The notes beneath the pieces were generated by a model. That model ran no database searches. It was not told the origin of the DNA and saw only the letters and a program-made list of their open reading frames with translations. Made by a program: the position numbers and the translations under genes. Shown in pieces: positions 6,751 to 14,583 of a stretch of DNA of 34,971 bases. The stretch spans positions 1 through 34,971 of the forward strand of contig JAKOVY010000033.1 in assembly GCA_029781825.1 (NCBI GenBank), read 5' to 3'. Origin of the DNA: Bacillota bacterium (GTDB lineage: Bacteria; Bacillota; Syntrophomonadia; Syntrophomonadales; DTU052). The stretch's first letter is position 1; each line of letters begins with the position of its first letter.

Positions 6751-9282
6751 TTATTTTGAGCCGGCAAACCATTCGGTCAGTTCCCGTTCCAGATCGGCAT
6801 ACCCGATCTCGACTATACTGTGAGCCGGCATGCTTTCCCGGAAAAGACTGCTGTATGCACGTCCCGACGGGGGGTGGCAGAAGCGGCGGTCCAGTACCAC
6901 CACGACGCCCGAGTCAACCTCGCTTCGTATCAGGCGACCAGTTCCCTGGCGAAAACGAATAACCGCTTCCGCCAGCGAATACTCCTGAAAGGCATTCCTT
7001 CCCTGTCGGGTCAACAACTCCGTCCAGGCCTCCACCAGGGGTTCCGTGGGAGGGCGAAACGGAAGCCGCGTTAAGACCAGGCAGTTCAGCATGTCACCCG
7101 GCAGATCAACCCCTTCCCAGAATACCTCCGACCCCAGGAGCACGCCGTCGGGCCTGGCTGCCAGCCTCGCAACCAGGGTGCCGTAGTCGCCGTCCTGATA
7201 CTGGCAGATCAGGCGTTCCGCCAGATCTGACCCCTCCTCCCTTAACAGGTTGGCCGTCTGCAGCAAAAGGCTTTTGGCGGTAAACAAAACCAGGGTGCGA
7301 CGGCGAACAGTGCAGGCAATAGTCTTGATACACCGGGCGATCATCTCTGCATACCCGGAACTCCCCGGTTCCGCCAAGTCTCTCACCGCCAGGGTGCGGC
7401 AGTTGCGTTCGAAATCGAAGGGCGACGGTGAAGTCCATTCCCTGATGCGTTCCGGCTCCAGTCGATCCAGCCCCAAACGCCTTTTCATGTACTGGAAACT
7501 CCCGCCCACGGTAAGGGTGGCGGAAACCATGATGAGGGAACTCAGTCCCGGGTACAGCAACTGATTGAGCTCGCTTCCGATATCCAGGGGAGCGGCTGCT
7601 GCCAGCGACAAACCGTTAGCGTCGGCCTCTACCCAGACCACCACTTCGTCGCTCTCCGAATCCAAGCTCTCCGCAATCATCCAAAGATTCGACGCCTTTT
7701 CCCCCATCTCGCCGGCGAGGCCGGCCAGGGTCAGTTGCTCCCCTTCGTCAGCAATCAAACGAGCGATCTCCTGCAGCGAGAATTGAATATCATTTAGGGC
7801 CGCCGCCATTCTGCGGCATTCCCGGCTCAGTTCTTCCGCTCCTGTCATTCCGGGTTTGATGCGCCGGGCACCCGGGGAGCCCAAAACATCCGCTATTTCA
7901 CAGGCAGTCAAGCTTTGCAGGCAGTGACGCGCCAAGTCGGTAAGATGGGCGACCTGTGTCAGTTCATTAAGACACTGGGGGTAGCGGGCCTTCAATGAAG
8001 CCAGGTAGCCTCTTTCGATGCCGTGCCTTTTCTCGAAAAGCCTGGCCAGGAGCCACAAGCCCTCGTCCACCGCAAAGGAGATTCCCAGTTTTTCGAAAGC
8101 AGCCCGCTCCAGGTTGTGGGCCTCATCGATTATAAGGCGTCGATACGACGGCAGGATGTTGTTTTCCATGGCCGTATCACTCAGCAGCAGGGCATGATTG
8201 ACTACAATGATGTCGGCCTTGTTAAGCTTCCGCCGGGCAACAAAGAAGTAGCACTGGTGATACCAGGAACAAAGGTTGCCGGTGCAACCGTGGCGCCGGC
8301 AGTTAATACGCTTCCATAGAGACCCACTCTGGCTTTCCCATCGCAGTTCCTGCAAATCACCCTCTCCTCCCCGGGCCAGCCAAATGCTGAGTCCCACCAT
8401 GAGACGCCTTTCCTCGGGGGACAGGTCTGCAGGATTGTGCTTCAAGCTGTACCACCGGGCCAAACAGAGGTAATTGTCCCTTCCATAGGCAACCTGCCAG
8501 TTAAAGGAAACCGGCAGCAGGTCGGCCAACAGCGGCAGGTCTTTTTCCGCCAACTGGCGCTGCAGGGCCTTGGTTCGCGTTGATATGACCACCTTTTCCC
8601 GGTGAGCCATTGCCCAGTATATCGAAGGAACCAGATAGGCCAGGGTCTTGCCCACTCCGGTGCCGGCTTCCGCCAACAGGAACTCATCCTGCTCCAAGGC
8701 GGCGCATACTTCCTTCGCCATCTCCTCCTGTGCAGGGCGGTAACAGTAGGATTCCATATTCCGGCTAAGAAGCCCTATGGGTCCAAGGATGCTCACAACC
8801 TGAGCACGGGAGAACTCGAGAACCGGTTCCGCTTCCGCTTCCGGTTTAATCTCCAGGTCTGGACGGTAATCCGGCACCGTCTCCAATATCAGCCCTTCAC
8901 CGGCTGCATCCATGAACTCGAGCAGGGGATCCTCCGGCGGGAGCAGAGGTACGGCATCATGTAAGACCGTCAAGCCCAGTTGGCGAGCCTCCCGCCACAG
9001 CTCCTGCAAAATCCGGGAAAAGGTCTCGATCGCATCTTCTCCCGGCGCTCCATTCCAGGTCTCATCCGGTCGCAGTACGCTCCACAATTCCGCCAGGAAA
9101 AGATGTTTCCCCGAATCAAATACCAGCAGCGGCTTGCCGGGAGCATTCTGGATGAGATGCAGAAACCGACCGGTTAAAGCTTCGTTAACCGGCACTGATT
9201 TCAACTCACCGTTCTCAACAGTGAAAGCCGCTTGCTCTAAGACTCCTTTTTCTATATGGTTGAGCATCAGTACAACTTCCAA
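6751..9282 (-). CDS. dinG: DinG/XPD-family ATP-dependent DNA helicase
   Basis: An 843-residue superfamily 2 helicase starting at TTG 9282, chosen because GGGGGGAGG lies 6 bp upstream; the longer frame to 9312 lacks a ribosome site. Walker A AGTGVGKT is at 206-213, the DEAH box (IIDEAHN) near 386-389, motif V in GSEVFWEGVDLPG, and motif VI in RFRQGTGRLIR. Cysteines at about 273, 328, 333, 338 and 344 between motifs Ia and II fit the 4Fe-4S domain of XPD/DinG helicases. The first 170 residues show no DEDD exonuclease motif, so this is not a DnaQ-DinG fusion of the B. subtilis type; their role is unknown. Such enzymes unwind damaged or R-loop DNA 5' to 3'. It is not coupled to neighbouring genes. 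Confidence 0.9.
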   Translation of the reverse strand: MEVVLMLNHIEKGVLEQAAFTVENGELKSVPVNEALTGRFLHLIQNAPGKPLLVFDSGKHLFLAELWSVLRPDETWNGAPGEDAIETFSRILQELWREARQLGLTVLHDAVPLLPPEDPLLEFMDAAGEGLILETVPDYRPDLEIKPEAEAEPVLEFSRAQVVSILGPIGLLSRNMESYCYRPAQEEMAKEVCAALEQDEFLLAEAGTGVGKTLAYLVPSIYWAMAHREKVVISTRTKALQRQLAEKDLPLLADLLPVSFNWQVAYGRDNYLCLARWYSLKHNPADLSPEERRLMVGLSIWLARGGEGDLQELRWESQSGSLWKRINCRRHGCTGNLCSWYHQCYFFVARRKLNKADIIVVNHALLLSDTAMENNILPSYRRLIIDEAHNLERAAFEKLGISFAVDEGLWLLARLFEKRHGIERGYLASLKARYPQCLNELTQVAHLTDLARHCLQSLTACEIADVLGSPGARRIKPGMTGAEELSRECRRMAAALNDIQFSLQEIARLIADEGEQLTLAGLAGEMGEKASNLWMIAESLDSESDEVVVWVEADANGLSLAAAAPLDIGSELNQLLYPGLSSLIMVSATLTVGGSFQYMKRRLGLDRLEPERIREWTSPSPFDFERNCRTLAVRDLAEPGSSGYAEMIARCIKTIACTVRRRTLVLFTAKSLLLQTANLLREEGSDLAERLICQYQDGDYGTLVARLAARPDGVLLGSEVFWEGVDLPGDMLNCLVLTRLPFRPPTEPLVEAWTELLTRQGRNAFQEYSLAEAVIRFRQGTGRLIRSEVDSGVVVVLDRRFCHPPSGRAYSSLFRESMPAHSIVEIGYADLERELTEWFAGSK

Positions 9283-9404
9283 GCGAATCCTCCCCCCGGG
9301 CCTCACGGGCAATTGTGTTTACCCGGTCGACAGGGTTTTAACGCCTTCTGACTCCCGGTCGCCGACGGACTAAGACACAGGTTATCGGACATGATAATCA
9401 AGCC

Positions 9405-9707
9405 TTAATCCAAATGAAGCGCAACAACATTCCTTTTGTCTCCGTCGCGGCTCAGGTGGTAGACTCCCTCGACCTCCACCCCGCCCTCACGCAGTATCCG
9501 GTACGATTCTTCAACATCCTCGGGCTTGATTTTGATAGACAGGCCGCAGCTCGTGGATAACTCCCGGGGAGTAGGCATGATGACAAACCTGCGATTAGCC
9601 GCCTTCATCAACTTCTCCCCTTTAAGAGCATTCGAAGTAGAAGCAAAGGTGATCACGCAGAACTCATTCAGCTTAATCAGACTTCCAATATCATCAGGCT
9701 TGGTCAA
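9405..9707 (-). CDS. DUF3343 protein (putative Se/S carrier-like)
   Basis: A 100-residue protein with the DUF3343 layout: CVITFASTSNALKGEKLMK, then IMPTPRELSTSCGLSIKIKPED, then GGVEVEGVY. The conserved SxxCG cysteine is the reason the family is described as a putative selenium/sulfur carrier; that role is not experimentally settled. The start is TTG 9707, one base after the TGA of the thioesterase gene, with GGAGAG inside the end of that gene, so translation is coupled. Together they form a two-gene operon. The CoA connection of the partner does not obviously explain the carrier role. About 100 bp downstream begins the 5' end of the DinG-family gene on the same strand, with no clear terminator between. 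Confidence 0.85.
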   Translation of the reverse strand: MTKPDDIGSLIKLNEFCVITFASTSNALKGEKLMKAANRRFVIMPTPRELSTSCGLSIKIKPEDVEESYRILREGGVEVEGVYHLSRDGDKRNVVALHLD

Positions 9708-9708
9708 G

Positions 9709-10137
9709 TCATATCTCTCCTACAACATAAAAGGTACCCTGACAGGTGGCAACGACTTTCTCTCCGCATACCACCTCGCCGGTGGTGAAGCAGATCTTCG
9801 CTCCCGCTTTATCTACCCGTCCTCGAGCGATCATTTCCTCACCCACGGGGGCGGACGCCAAAAAATTTATATCGCAATGAACCGTAACAGCTTTTTTGCC
9901 GGTAGTTCGCACCGCATTGGCCATCGCCGCATCCGCCAGGGTGGATACAAGCCCCCCATGGATCAGACCCAGGGGATTACCGTGTCTGCTCTCTGTCTTC
10001 ACCGCCATCTCCACCCAACCGGGACCCAGAGTTTTAGTCAGGATGCCGAGCAATTGATAAAAGGGAGCCTGGGCATTTGTAGCCACGATGGTGTTATAAA
10101 TCCTCTCATCAATACCTTTGTTCACGGCTTTCATCAT
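9709..10137 (-). CDS. PaaI-family hotdog-fold acyl-CoA thioesterase
   Basis: A 142-residue hotdog protein. NPLGLIHGGLVSTLADAAMANA carries the HGG motif and the following acidic residue (D near 70) that activates water in PaaI/YbgC-type thioesterases. The strand pattern VHCDINFLASAPVGEEMIARGRVDKAG is typical. Such enzymes release CoA from acyl- or phenylacetyl-CoA derivatives; the exact acyl chain is not predictable. ATG 10137 has GGGAG eight bases upstream. It leads an operon with the DUF3343 gene. It is divergent from the CoA-transferase operon across a 563-bp gap, which makes a shared link to acyl-CoA metabolism plausible. Confidence 0.9.
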   Translation of the reverse strand: MMKAVNKGIDERIYNTIVATNAQAPFYQLLGILTKTLGPGWVEMAVKTESRHGNPLGLIHGGLVSTLADAAMANAVRTTGKKAVTVHCDINFLASAPVGEEMIARGRVDKAGAKICFTTGEVVCGEKVVATCQGTFYVVGEI

Positions 10138-10700
10138 TTAAACAACTCCCGTGCTGCATAATGAATAACTACAACGATTATAGGTTAAGCGGGGTTATGG
10201 AGCAAGGACAGTCCCCGGTCAAATCCAGTTAAAATGATGTTGGGAGCACTTACGGCGGAAACCGAGACGGTTAGCCTCTCGGGTCCCGGCGTTACACCAG
10301 AAACAGTTTAATCGGATAGCCTTCGACGTCGGCCGCTGTTCAGCCGGACAGCGGAACCGGGAAATACCGGATTGACCAAGGGTTCATGGGTCGCAAGCCG
10401 AATGGGTTGTTTTATTGTACGACCGCAGCGGTTTGTGGTAAACTTAATCTAAATTTCCCAACAACCCCGCAGGAACACGCTTTTCGAAGTCGACCAAGCG
10501 CTACATCCCATGGGAAATCAACTTGTCGGACTTTGGGGTCCAACCCCTCAACACGGTGCATATCTCCGGACGTAAATGGACTGCAAAACGGGATACGGGC
10601 AATTATTCTATGTTTAAGCGTTATTATCAGGGTTAATGGGTTTTATTAACATAGAATCCATTTGCATATTATGTTTTAGTGTGAACAAGGGGGGTAGCAA
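10138..10700. other. 563-bp intergenic region with strong hairpins
   Basis: No gene that I can support; the plus-strand frame 10386-10649 has no ribosome site and an unlikely composition. Two stable stems stand out: CCGAGA/TCTCGG (10262-10282, with an inner GG/CC pair) and CCGCTGT/ACAGCGG (10333-10354). They could belong to an untranslated leader or an unknown RNA, but I recognise no riboswitch consensus. A promoter-proximal inverted repeat lies at 10605-10657. Confidence 0.4.
10605..10657. promoter_or_regulatory. Widely spaced inverted repeat overlapping the CoA-transferase promoter region
   Basis: ATTCTATGTT (10605-10614) and AACATAGAAT (10648-10657) are perfect 10-bp reverse complements, 43 bp apart start to start, about four helical turns. 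The right copy overlaps a possible -35 (TTAACA 10646-10651) that is 18 bp from TATGTT (10670-10675). Paired operators bound by one regulator with looping is an inference. Confidence 0.4.
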
Positions 10701-11633
10701 GTGAAGGACAAAAGGATGACCTTAAAAGAAGCCGTCGCCAAGTATACCTGGGACGGATGTACTCTGAACATCGGCAGCATCTGTGCGCGTGAACCGATGG
10801 CGGTTGCACATGAAATCATTCGCCAGGGCAGAAAGAGCATAACCTTTATAACCGACACCACATCTGACCCGGCGGAATTAATGGTCGCGGCCGGCTGCTT
10901 CAGTCGGATTGAGGCCGCTTATATCTGGATTGGGGTGGTCGGACAGGGCTACAATATCCGTCGCGCGGTGGAAGAAGGCATTCCCAATCATATCGAAATC
11001 GAGCCCTACTCCAACTACACGGCGGGACTCCGTTTGATGGCCGGAGCAATGGGAGTTCCTTTTCTTCCTACGAAGTCGGTCCTGGGCAGCGATATCATTA
11101 CCTACAATCCCAAAATAAAAGTAATCGATGATCCATACGGGAGCGGACCGGTTGCATTGGTGCCGGCCGCCACTCCTGACACCACCTTCATTCATGTTCA
11201 ACGCTCCGACATGGCAGGCAACTGCCAGATATGGGGTATGCTCGGCAACGACGATTATGCGGCCCGAGCAGCGAAAAACGTGGTCATTACCTGTGAAGAG
11301 ATTGTCCCCACCAGCGAGATACGTAAAATCCCCAATATGACCGTTATTCCGGAATATGTCGTATCGGCGGTGGTGGAACTGCCGTTTGGATGCCATCCCC
11401 TGTCCGTAACCGGATGTTACTGGATGGATAATCCCTTCCGTCAGGAATTCATAAAGGCCTCCAGGACGAGAGAGGGGATCTTAGCCTGGATGGATGAGTG
11501 GGTATATGGTGTGGAAGATCATCAGCAGTACCTGGATAAGGTTGGAAGAGACCGTTTGGCCAAACTCAAGGAATTGGAACAGGACAACTGCATGATTCCC
11601 GAGATCATATGGAGAACGAGGGAGGGAATGTGA
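10701..11633 (+). CDS. CoA-transferase subunit A (glutaconate CoA-transferase-like)
   Basis: A 310-residue family I CoA-transferase alpha-type subunit. The N-terminus (LKEAVAKYTWDGCTLNIGSICAREPMAVAHEIIRQG) and the AELMVAAGC and YSNYTAGLRLMAGAMGVPFLPTKSVLGSD blocks match the GctA/CatI-like branch. These enzymes move CoA between dicarboxylic, aryl or acyl acids in anaerobic acid metabolism. This subunit lacks the catalytic glutamate, which lies in subunit B. The start is GTG 10701 behind AAGGGGGG (10687-10694). Its stop TGA shares one base with the ATG of subunit B. The substrate (glutaconate, 3-oxoadipate or other) cannot be set from sequence alone. Confidence 0.88.
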   Translation: MKDKRMTLKEAVAKYTWDGCTLNIGSICAREPMAVAHEIIRQGRKSITFITDTTSDPAELMVAAGCFSRIEAAYIWIGVVGQGYNIRRAVEEGIPNHIEIEPYSNYTAGLRLMAGAMGVPFLPTKSVLGSDIITYNPKIKVIDDPYGSGPVALVPAATPDTTFIHVQRSDMAGNCQIWGMLGNDDYAARAAKNVVITCEEIVPTSEIRKIPNMTVIPEYVVSAVVELPFGCHPLSVTGCYWMDNPFRQEFIKASRTREGILAWMDEWVYGVEDHQQYLDKVGRDRLAKLKELEQDNCMIPEIIWRTREGM

Positions 11634-12502
11634 TGAAGAAATTCGCCGAGGATTATACAATCTCCGAAATGATGGCCGCCGTCTGTTCATTGCAGATCAA
11701 CAATGACGATGTGGCTTTCGTCGGAGTGGGGATTCCCCTGATGGCCGGTGCAGTGGCGGCAGCCACCCACGCGCCGGACGTTATCATTGTCTATGAAGGC
11801 GGCGGTGTTGGGGCGAAGAGCCGAAGGATGCCCTGGACCATTTCCGATACACCGACCACCGACAATGCCCTGGCGGCAACCGCCATGCATCGGGTATTTG
11901 GTGACCAACAGCGGGGCTTTATTACGGTGGGCATTATCGGCGGAGCGGAAATTGACAAGTACGGCAACCTGAACACAACCACCATCTTTGGGGAGAACGG
12001 AAGCTACCATCACCCCAAGGTCAGATTACCCGGCAGTGGCGGAGCCAATGATATAGCCTCATCGGCCAGGAGAACGGTTATTGTTATGCGCCTTGAGAAG
12101 GGGAAATTCGTAAACAAGGTAGACTTTATCACCAGCCCCGGTTTTCTCTCCGGTCCCGGTGCTCGGGAAAAAGCCGGCCTTTTGGGCGGCGGCCCCAGCG
12201 CGGTGGTAACGGACCGCGGCCTTTTCAAATTCGATCCGGAAACCAAGGAGATGTATTTGGAAGCCATATACCCGGGGATGAACGTCGAGCAGATCAAGGA
12301 ACTAATAGATTGGGATTTGAAGGTTTCCCCGGATCTGTACGTGATGGACCCTCCAACCGAAGAGCAGATCGCGGTTATGCGCACCCTGGACCCAATGGGG
12401 ACGGTTTTGGGCCGCAAGTCCTTGCGGGGTGAGATTGAACCGTTTGATGTATACTATAACTCTCTGAAAAAGTCGTACCAGGGCCGGACCATTACTCTGT
12501 AA
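11633..12502 (+). CDS. CoA-transferase subunit B (glutaconate CoA-transferase-like)
   Basis: A 289-residue beta-type subunit of the family I CoA-transferases. IIVYEGGGVGAK puts a glutamate at residue 55, at nearly the same position as the catalytic E54 reported for glutaconate CoA-transferase beta; it would carry the covalent CoA thioester. GGAEIDKYGNLNTT and LPGSGGANDIASSARRTVIVM are further family signatures. I chose ATG 11633 because GGAGGG (11621-11626) is well spaced and TGATG couples it to subunit A; a frame start at 11609 would overlap more without benefit. Together A and B make the heteromeric enzyme. The gene is followed by a strong terminator, so the operon has two genes. Confidence 0.9.
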   Translation: MKKFAEDYTISEMMAAVCSLQINNDDVAFVGVGIPLMAGAVAAATHAPDVIIVYEGGGVGAKSRRMPWTISDTPTTDNALAATAMHRVFGDQQRGFITVGIIGGAEIDKYGNLNTTTIFGENGSYHHPKVRLPGSGGANDIASSARRTVIVMRLEKGKFVNKVDFITSPGFLSGPGAREKAGLLGGGPSAVVTDRGLFKFDPETKEMYLEAIYPGMNVEQIKELIDWDLKVSPDLYVMDPPTEEQIAVMRTLDPMGTVLGRKSLRGEIEPFDVYYNSLKKSYQGRTITL

Positions 12503-12580
12503 ATTGGACCGTGACCCCATGGGTCAGTAAATGCGGGGAAAGCGGGTCAATCCCCTGGCTTTTTAACAACGCCTTGAATG

Positions 12581-12612
12581 AGAGAACCCCGAGTGAAGGG
12601 GTTCTCTTTGTT
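12581..12612 (+). terminator. Rho-independent terminator of the CoA-transferase operon
   Basis: AGAGAACCCC (12581-12590), a 7-nt loop and GGGGTTCTCT (12598-12607) form a perfect 10-bp stem followed by TTGTT. A weaker GGGGA/TCCCC stem with T5 lies about 45 bp earlier and may act in tandem. Confidence 0.85.
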
Positions 12613-12671
12613 CGTACGTTTGGCAGGATTATGCTTGAAATACGCAGCAAGGCTTTGTAGCCGCCCGCCCA

Positions 12672-13227
12672 TTACATATGAGTTTTACTTGACAAATACT
12701 CTGATTTCAGAATACCGAAGTAAGCCAGGTCCTCATATTTTCCCCATTTCTTAACGTGCTGACGAAAAGTGCCCTCGTATTTTAATCCGGCTTTGCTCAT
12801 GACTTTCATAGAAGCCGGATTTTTGGTCATAGCTGCCGCCCATATCCTGTTTAAATTCAATTCTTCAAAGCCAAACGCAATTACTCTTTTTGCAGCTTGG
12901 GTGGCATACCCGCAACCCCAATAAGATACTCCAAACCAGTAGGACAGTTCTCCTCTATTGTGTTCTTCATCTATTCGAAGCATTGCGTTTCCCACTAACT
13001 CATTCTCAGACCTTAACACAACAGCAAATATAAACGCTTCGCCTTTGGCCGCTCTTTCTTGGATGTGTTGATATCCATGATAAAGCTTCTTCTTTGGTAA
13101 AGGGATAAGGAACAATAAGCGTAGTTTCAGCAATTCGTTTATCGCCGAATAATTGAGCTGCTTTCTGGGAATCGGATAAAACGAATGGTCGTAGTATTAA
13201 TCTCACTGTCTCCAAGATTGGTATCAT
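12672..13227 (-). pseudogene. GNAT (RimJ/RimL-type) N-acetyltransferase, frameshifted
   Basis: Two overlapping frames together rebuild one GNAT protein of about 180 residues. The first (ATG 13227, after AAAGGGG) reads ILETVRLILRPFVLSDSQ and reaches YPFTKEEALSWISTH. The second continues with QERAAKGEAFIFAVVL, GELSYWFGVSYWGCGYATQAAKR (acetyl-CoA-binding motif A) and a normal C-terminus to 12672. The switch lies near 13055-13080, where one extra base after the CAT codon around 13064 would explain it. It is therefore a frameshift mutation or a sequencing error. Intact relatives acetylate ribosomal-protein N-termini, antibiotics or other amines. The start lies just inside the 3' end of the upstream methyltransferase gene. 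Confidence 0.75.
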
Positions 13228-13240
13228 AAAGGCAGCCCCT

Positions 13241-14434
13241 TTAGACCTTTCTGAATACCGCAAAAACCTGCAGGGGATACCCCGAGTCGTCGGCTGCCAG
13301 CTTGGCCCTGTCCGCTTCTGAAAGGCGCTCCAATGCTTCCGGTGACAGGTAATCGAAGGGGTTCATCTCTACCACTTCCAAACCCTGGTCCTGGAATAAG
13401 CCGGCCAGGCTGGCGGGTTCCCAGTGATGCAAATGCAGCATGGCCGGGAAAGTAGCCCCGCTGGATTCCTCCTGCAGCCTCTGATACAGCTCGCCATTGG
13501 CATTGGGAACGGTGACAAAGATCAGAGCCCCGGGCCGGGTCACCCTGGCAAACTCCCGGATCACCTTGGATGGATTATAAGTGTGCTCCAAAACATCCAG
13601 ACATACGACCACATCAAATTCCTCATCGGGAAAGCCAAGCCTGTCCAGACTTCCCTGGATGAATGTCGGCTGCTTCCGGCTTTTCTCCAGGATGCCGTCC
13701 CTGATTAAAGCCCTGCTCCCGCCGAAGATCTCTCCCATTTCCGTCTCAATGAGGCCAATTAACCGGGACAAAAAGGAATCGTTTCCCTCCCGCAACATAT
13801 TGGCCATCCCCCGGGCCCGACTGAGACGAGGTCTGCAGGCGTCAATACCCGTGACCTCAAGGTGCCGGCTCATCACCAGGGAGGCAAACCCGGCACCGCA
13901 GCCGGCATCCAGGGCTTTGCCCTTCAGAGCTTTAATCTGCGGGTATACCAGATTTAAAAATGAGTACTCCCCGCCGGAGGAGAAGTTGATCAGGGCAATG
14001 ACCTCATTGAAGGCAAACAGGTCACCTTGATTGAGTTCCGCGGCCAGATTGAGCCGAAACCAATTTCTGGCCTCAGGCTGTGCGATTAAAAGCGGTATCA
14101 GCTCATCAACCCCCGAGATGCCGAATTGGTTCCTGGTCTTGGCTTTGGCCGCGGGCGGCAAGCGCTCCCAGGCACACTGTATGAAGAAAGGATAACAGGT
14201 GTTGGCGCTGTCATCGAACATTATACAGTGAGCCGGGTCCGCCTGGCGGATATCCGCCATGGTTTCAAAGAAGGACATCTGGAATTGGAAGGCTTCACGA
14301 TCGCTCTGCATGAACATGGAAGCCAGGCTGTTGGGTGTTTTCTCCAGATCGCCCGGCAGCAGTGCCAGTATCCGTTGCGCTATTTCCGGGGCCGTATGGT
14401 TGAGGTAGTAATCAAAGAACCGCTCCAAAATCAT
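13241..14434 (-). CDS. Class I SAM-dependent methyltransferase with helical N-terminal domain
   Basis: A 397-residue protein. Residues 1-165 are a helical, aromatic-rich domain with no family I recognise. Residues 170-395 are a class I methyltransferase: motif I LDAGCGAGFAS (175-185), motif II GIDAC with D198, and DVVVCLDVLEHTYNPSKVIREF near 275-295, as in UbiE/Methyltransf_11 enzymes that act on small molecules. The substrate is unknown. ATG 14434 follows CAGGGGTGAATTT. The gene ends 14 bp inside the upstream flank of the broken GNAT gene and lies at the distal end of the glucan cluster on the same strand, so it may be co-transcribed with it. A glycan-modifying role would be guesswork. Confidence 0.88.
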   Translation of the reverse strand: MILERFFDYYLNHTAPEIAQRILALLPGDLEKTPNSLASMFMQSDREAFQFQMSFFETMADIRQADPAHCIMFDDSANTCYPFFIQCAWERLPPAAKAKTRNQFGISGVDELIPLLIAQPEARNWFRLNLAAELNQGDLFAFNEVIALINFSSGGEYSFLNLVYPQIKALKGKALDAGCGAGFASLVMSRHLEVTGIDACRPRLSRARGMANMLREGNDSFLSRLIGLIETEMGEIFGGSRALIRDGILEKSRKQPTFIQGSLDRLGFPDEEFDVVVCLDVLEHTYNPSKVIREFARVTRPGALIFVTVPNANGELYQRLQEESSGATFPAMLHLHHWEPASLAGLFQDQGLEVVEMNPFDYLSPEALERLSEADRAKLAADDSGYPLQVFAVFRKV

Positions 14435-14454
14435 AAATTCACCCCTGCTGTTTA

Positions 14455-14583
14455 TTAATGTTCAGCCAAGCAATAGGCAGAACCTGTGGGTCCTCCGGTT
14501 ACGGTTTTAATCAAATCGGCAATAATCCACCCGTTAACTGGGAAACCGGTAACAAAGAACAAGTCACAGCAATTGCAGGACAT
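14455..14583 (-). CDS. Candidate 42-residue cysteine-containing small protein
   Basis: An ATG at 14583, preceded by GCGGGGTG at suitable spacing, opens a 42-codon frame that starts 20 bp inside the end of the GH57 gene and stops with TAA at 14455, 21 bp before the methyltransferase ATG. The peptide begins MSCNCCDLFFVTGF, then a hydrophobic stretch (GWIIADLIKTV), then GGPTGSAYCLAEH. It has four cysteines. Codon choice resembles the neighbours, and the frame fills the gap between two same-strand genes. I know no family for it. Metal or cofactor binding by the CxCC motif is a guess. It could still be a chance ORF. Confidence 0.45.
   Translation of the reverse strand: MSCNCCDLFFVTGFPVNGWIIADLIKTVTGGPTGSAYCLAEH

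Noticed and set aside
10386-10649. Plus-strand 87-codon frame in the CoA-transferase upstream gap
   Set aside because: No ribosome site, Arg/Ser/Pro-rich random-looking composition, and it covers the promoter-associated inverted repeat.
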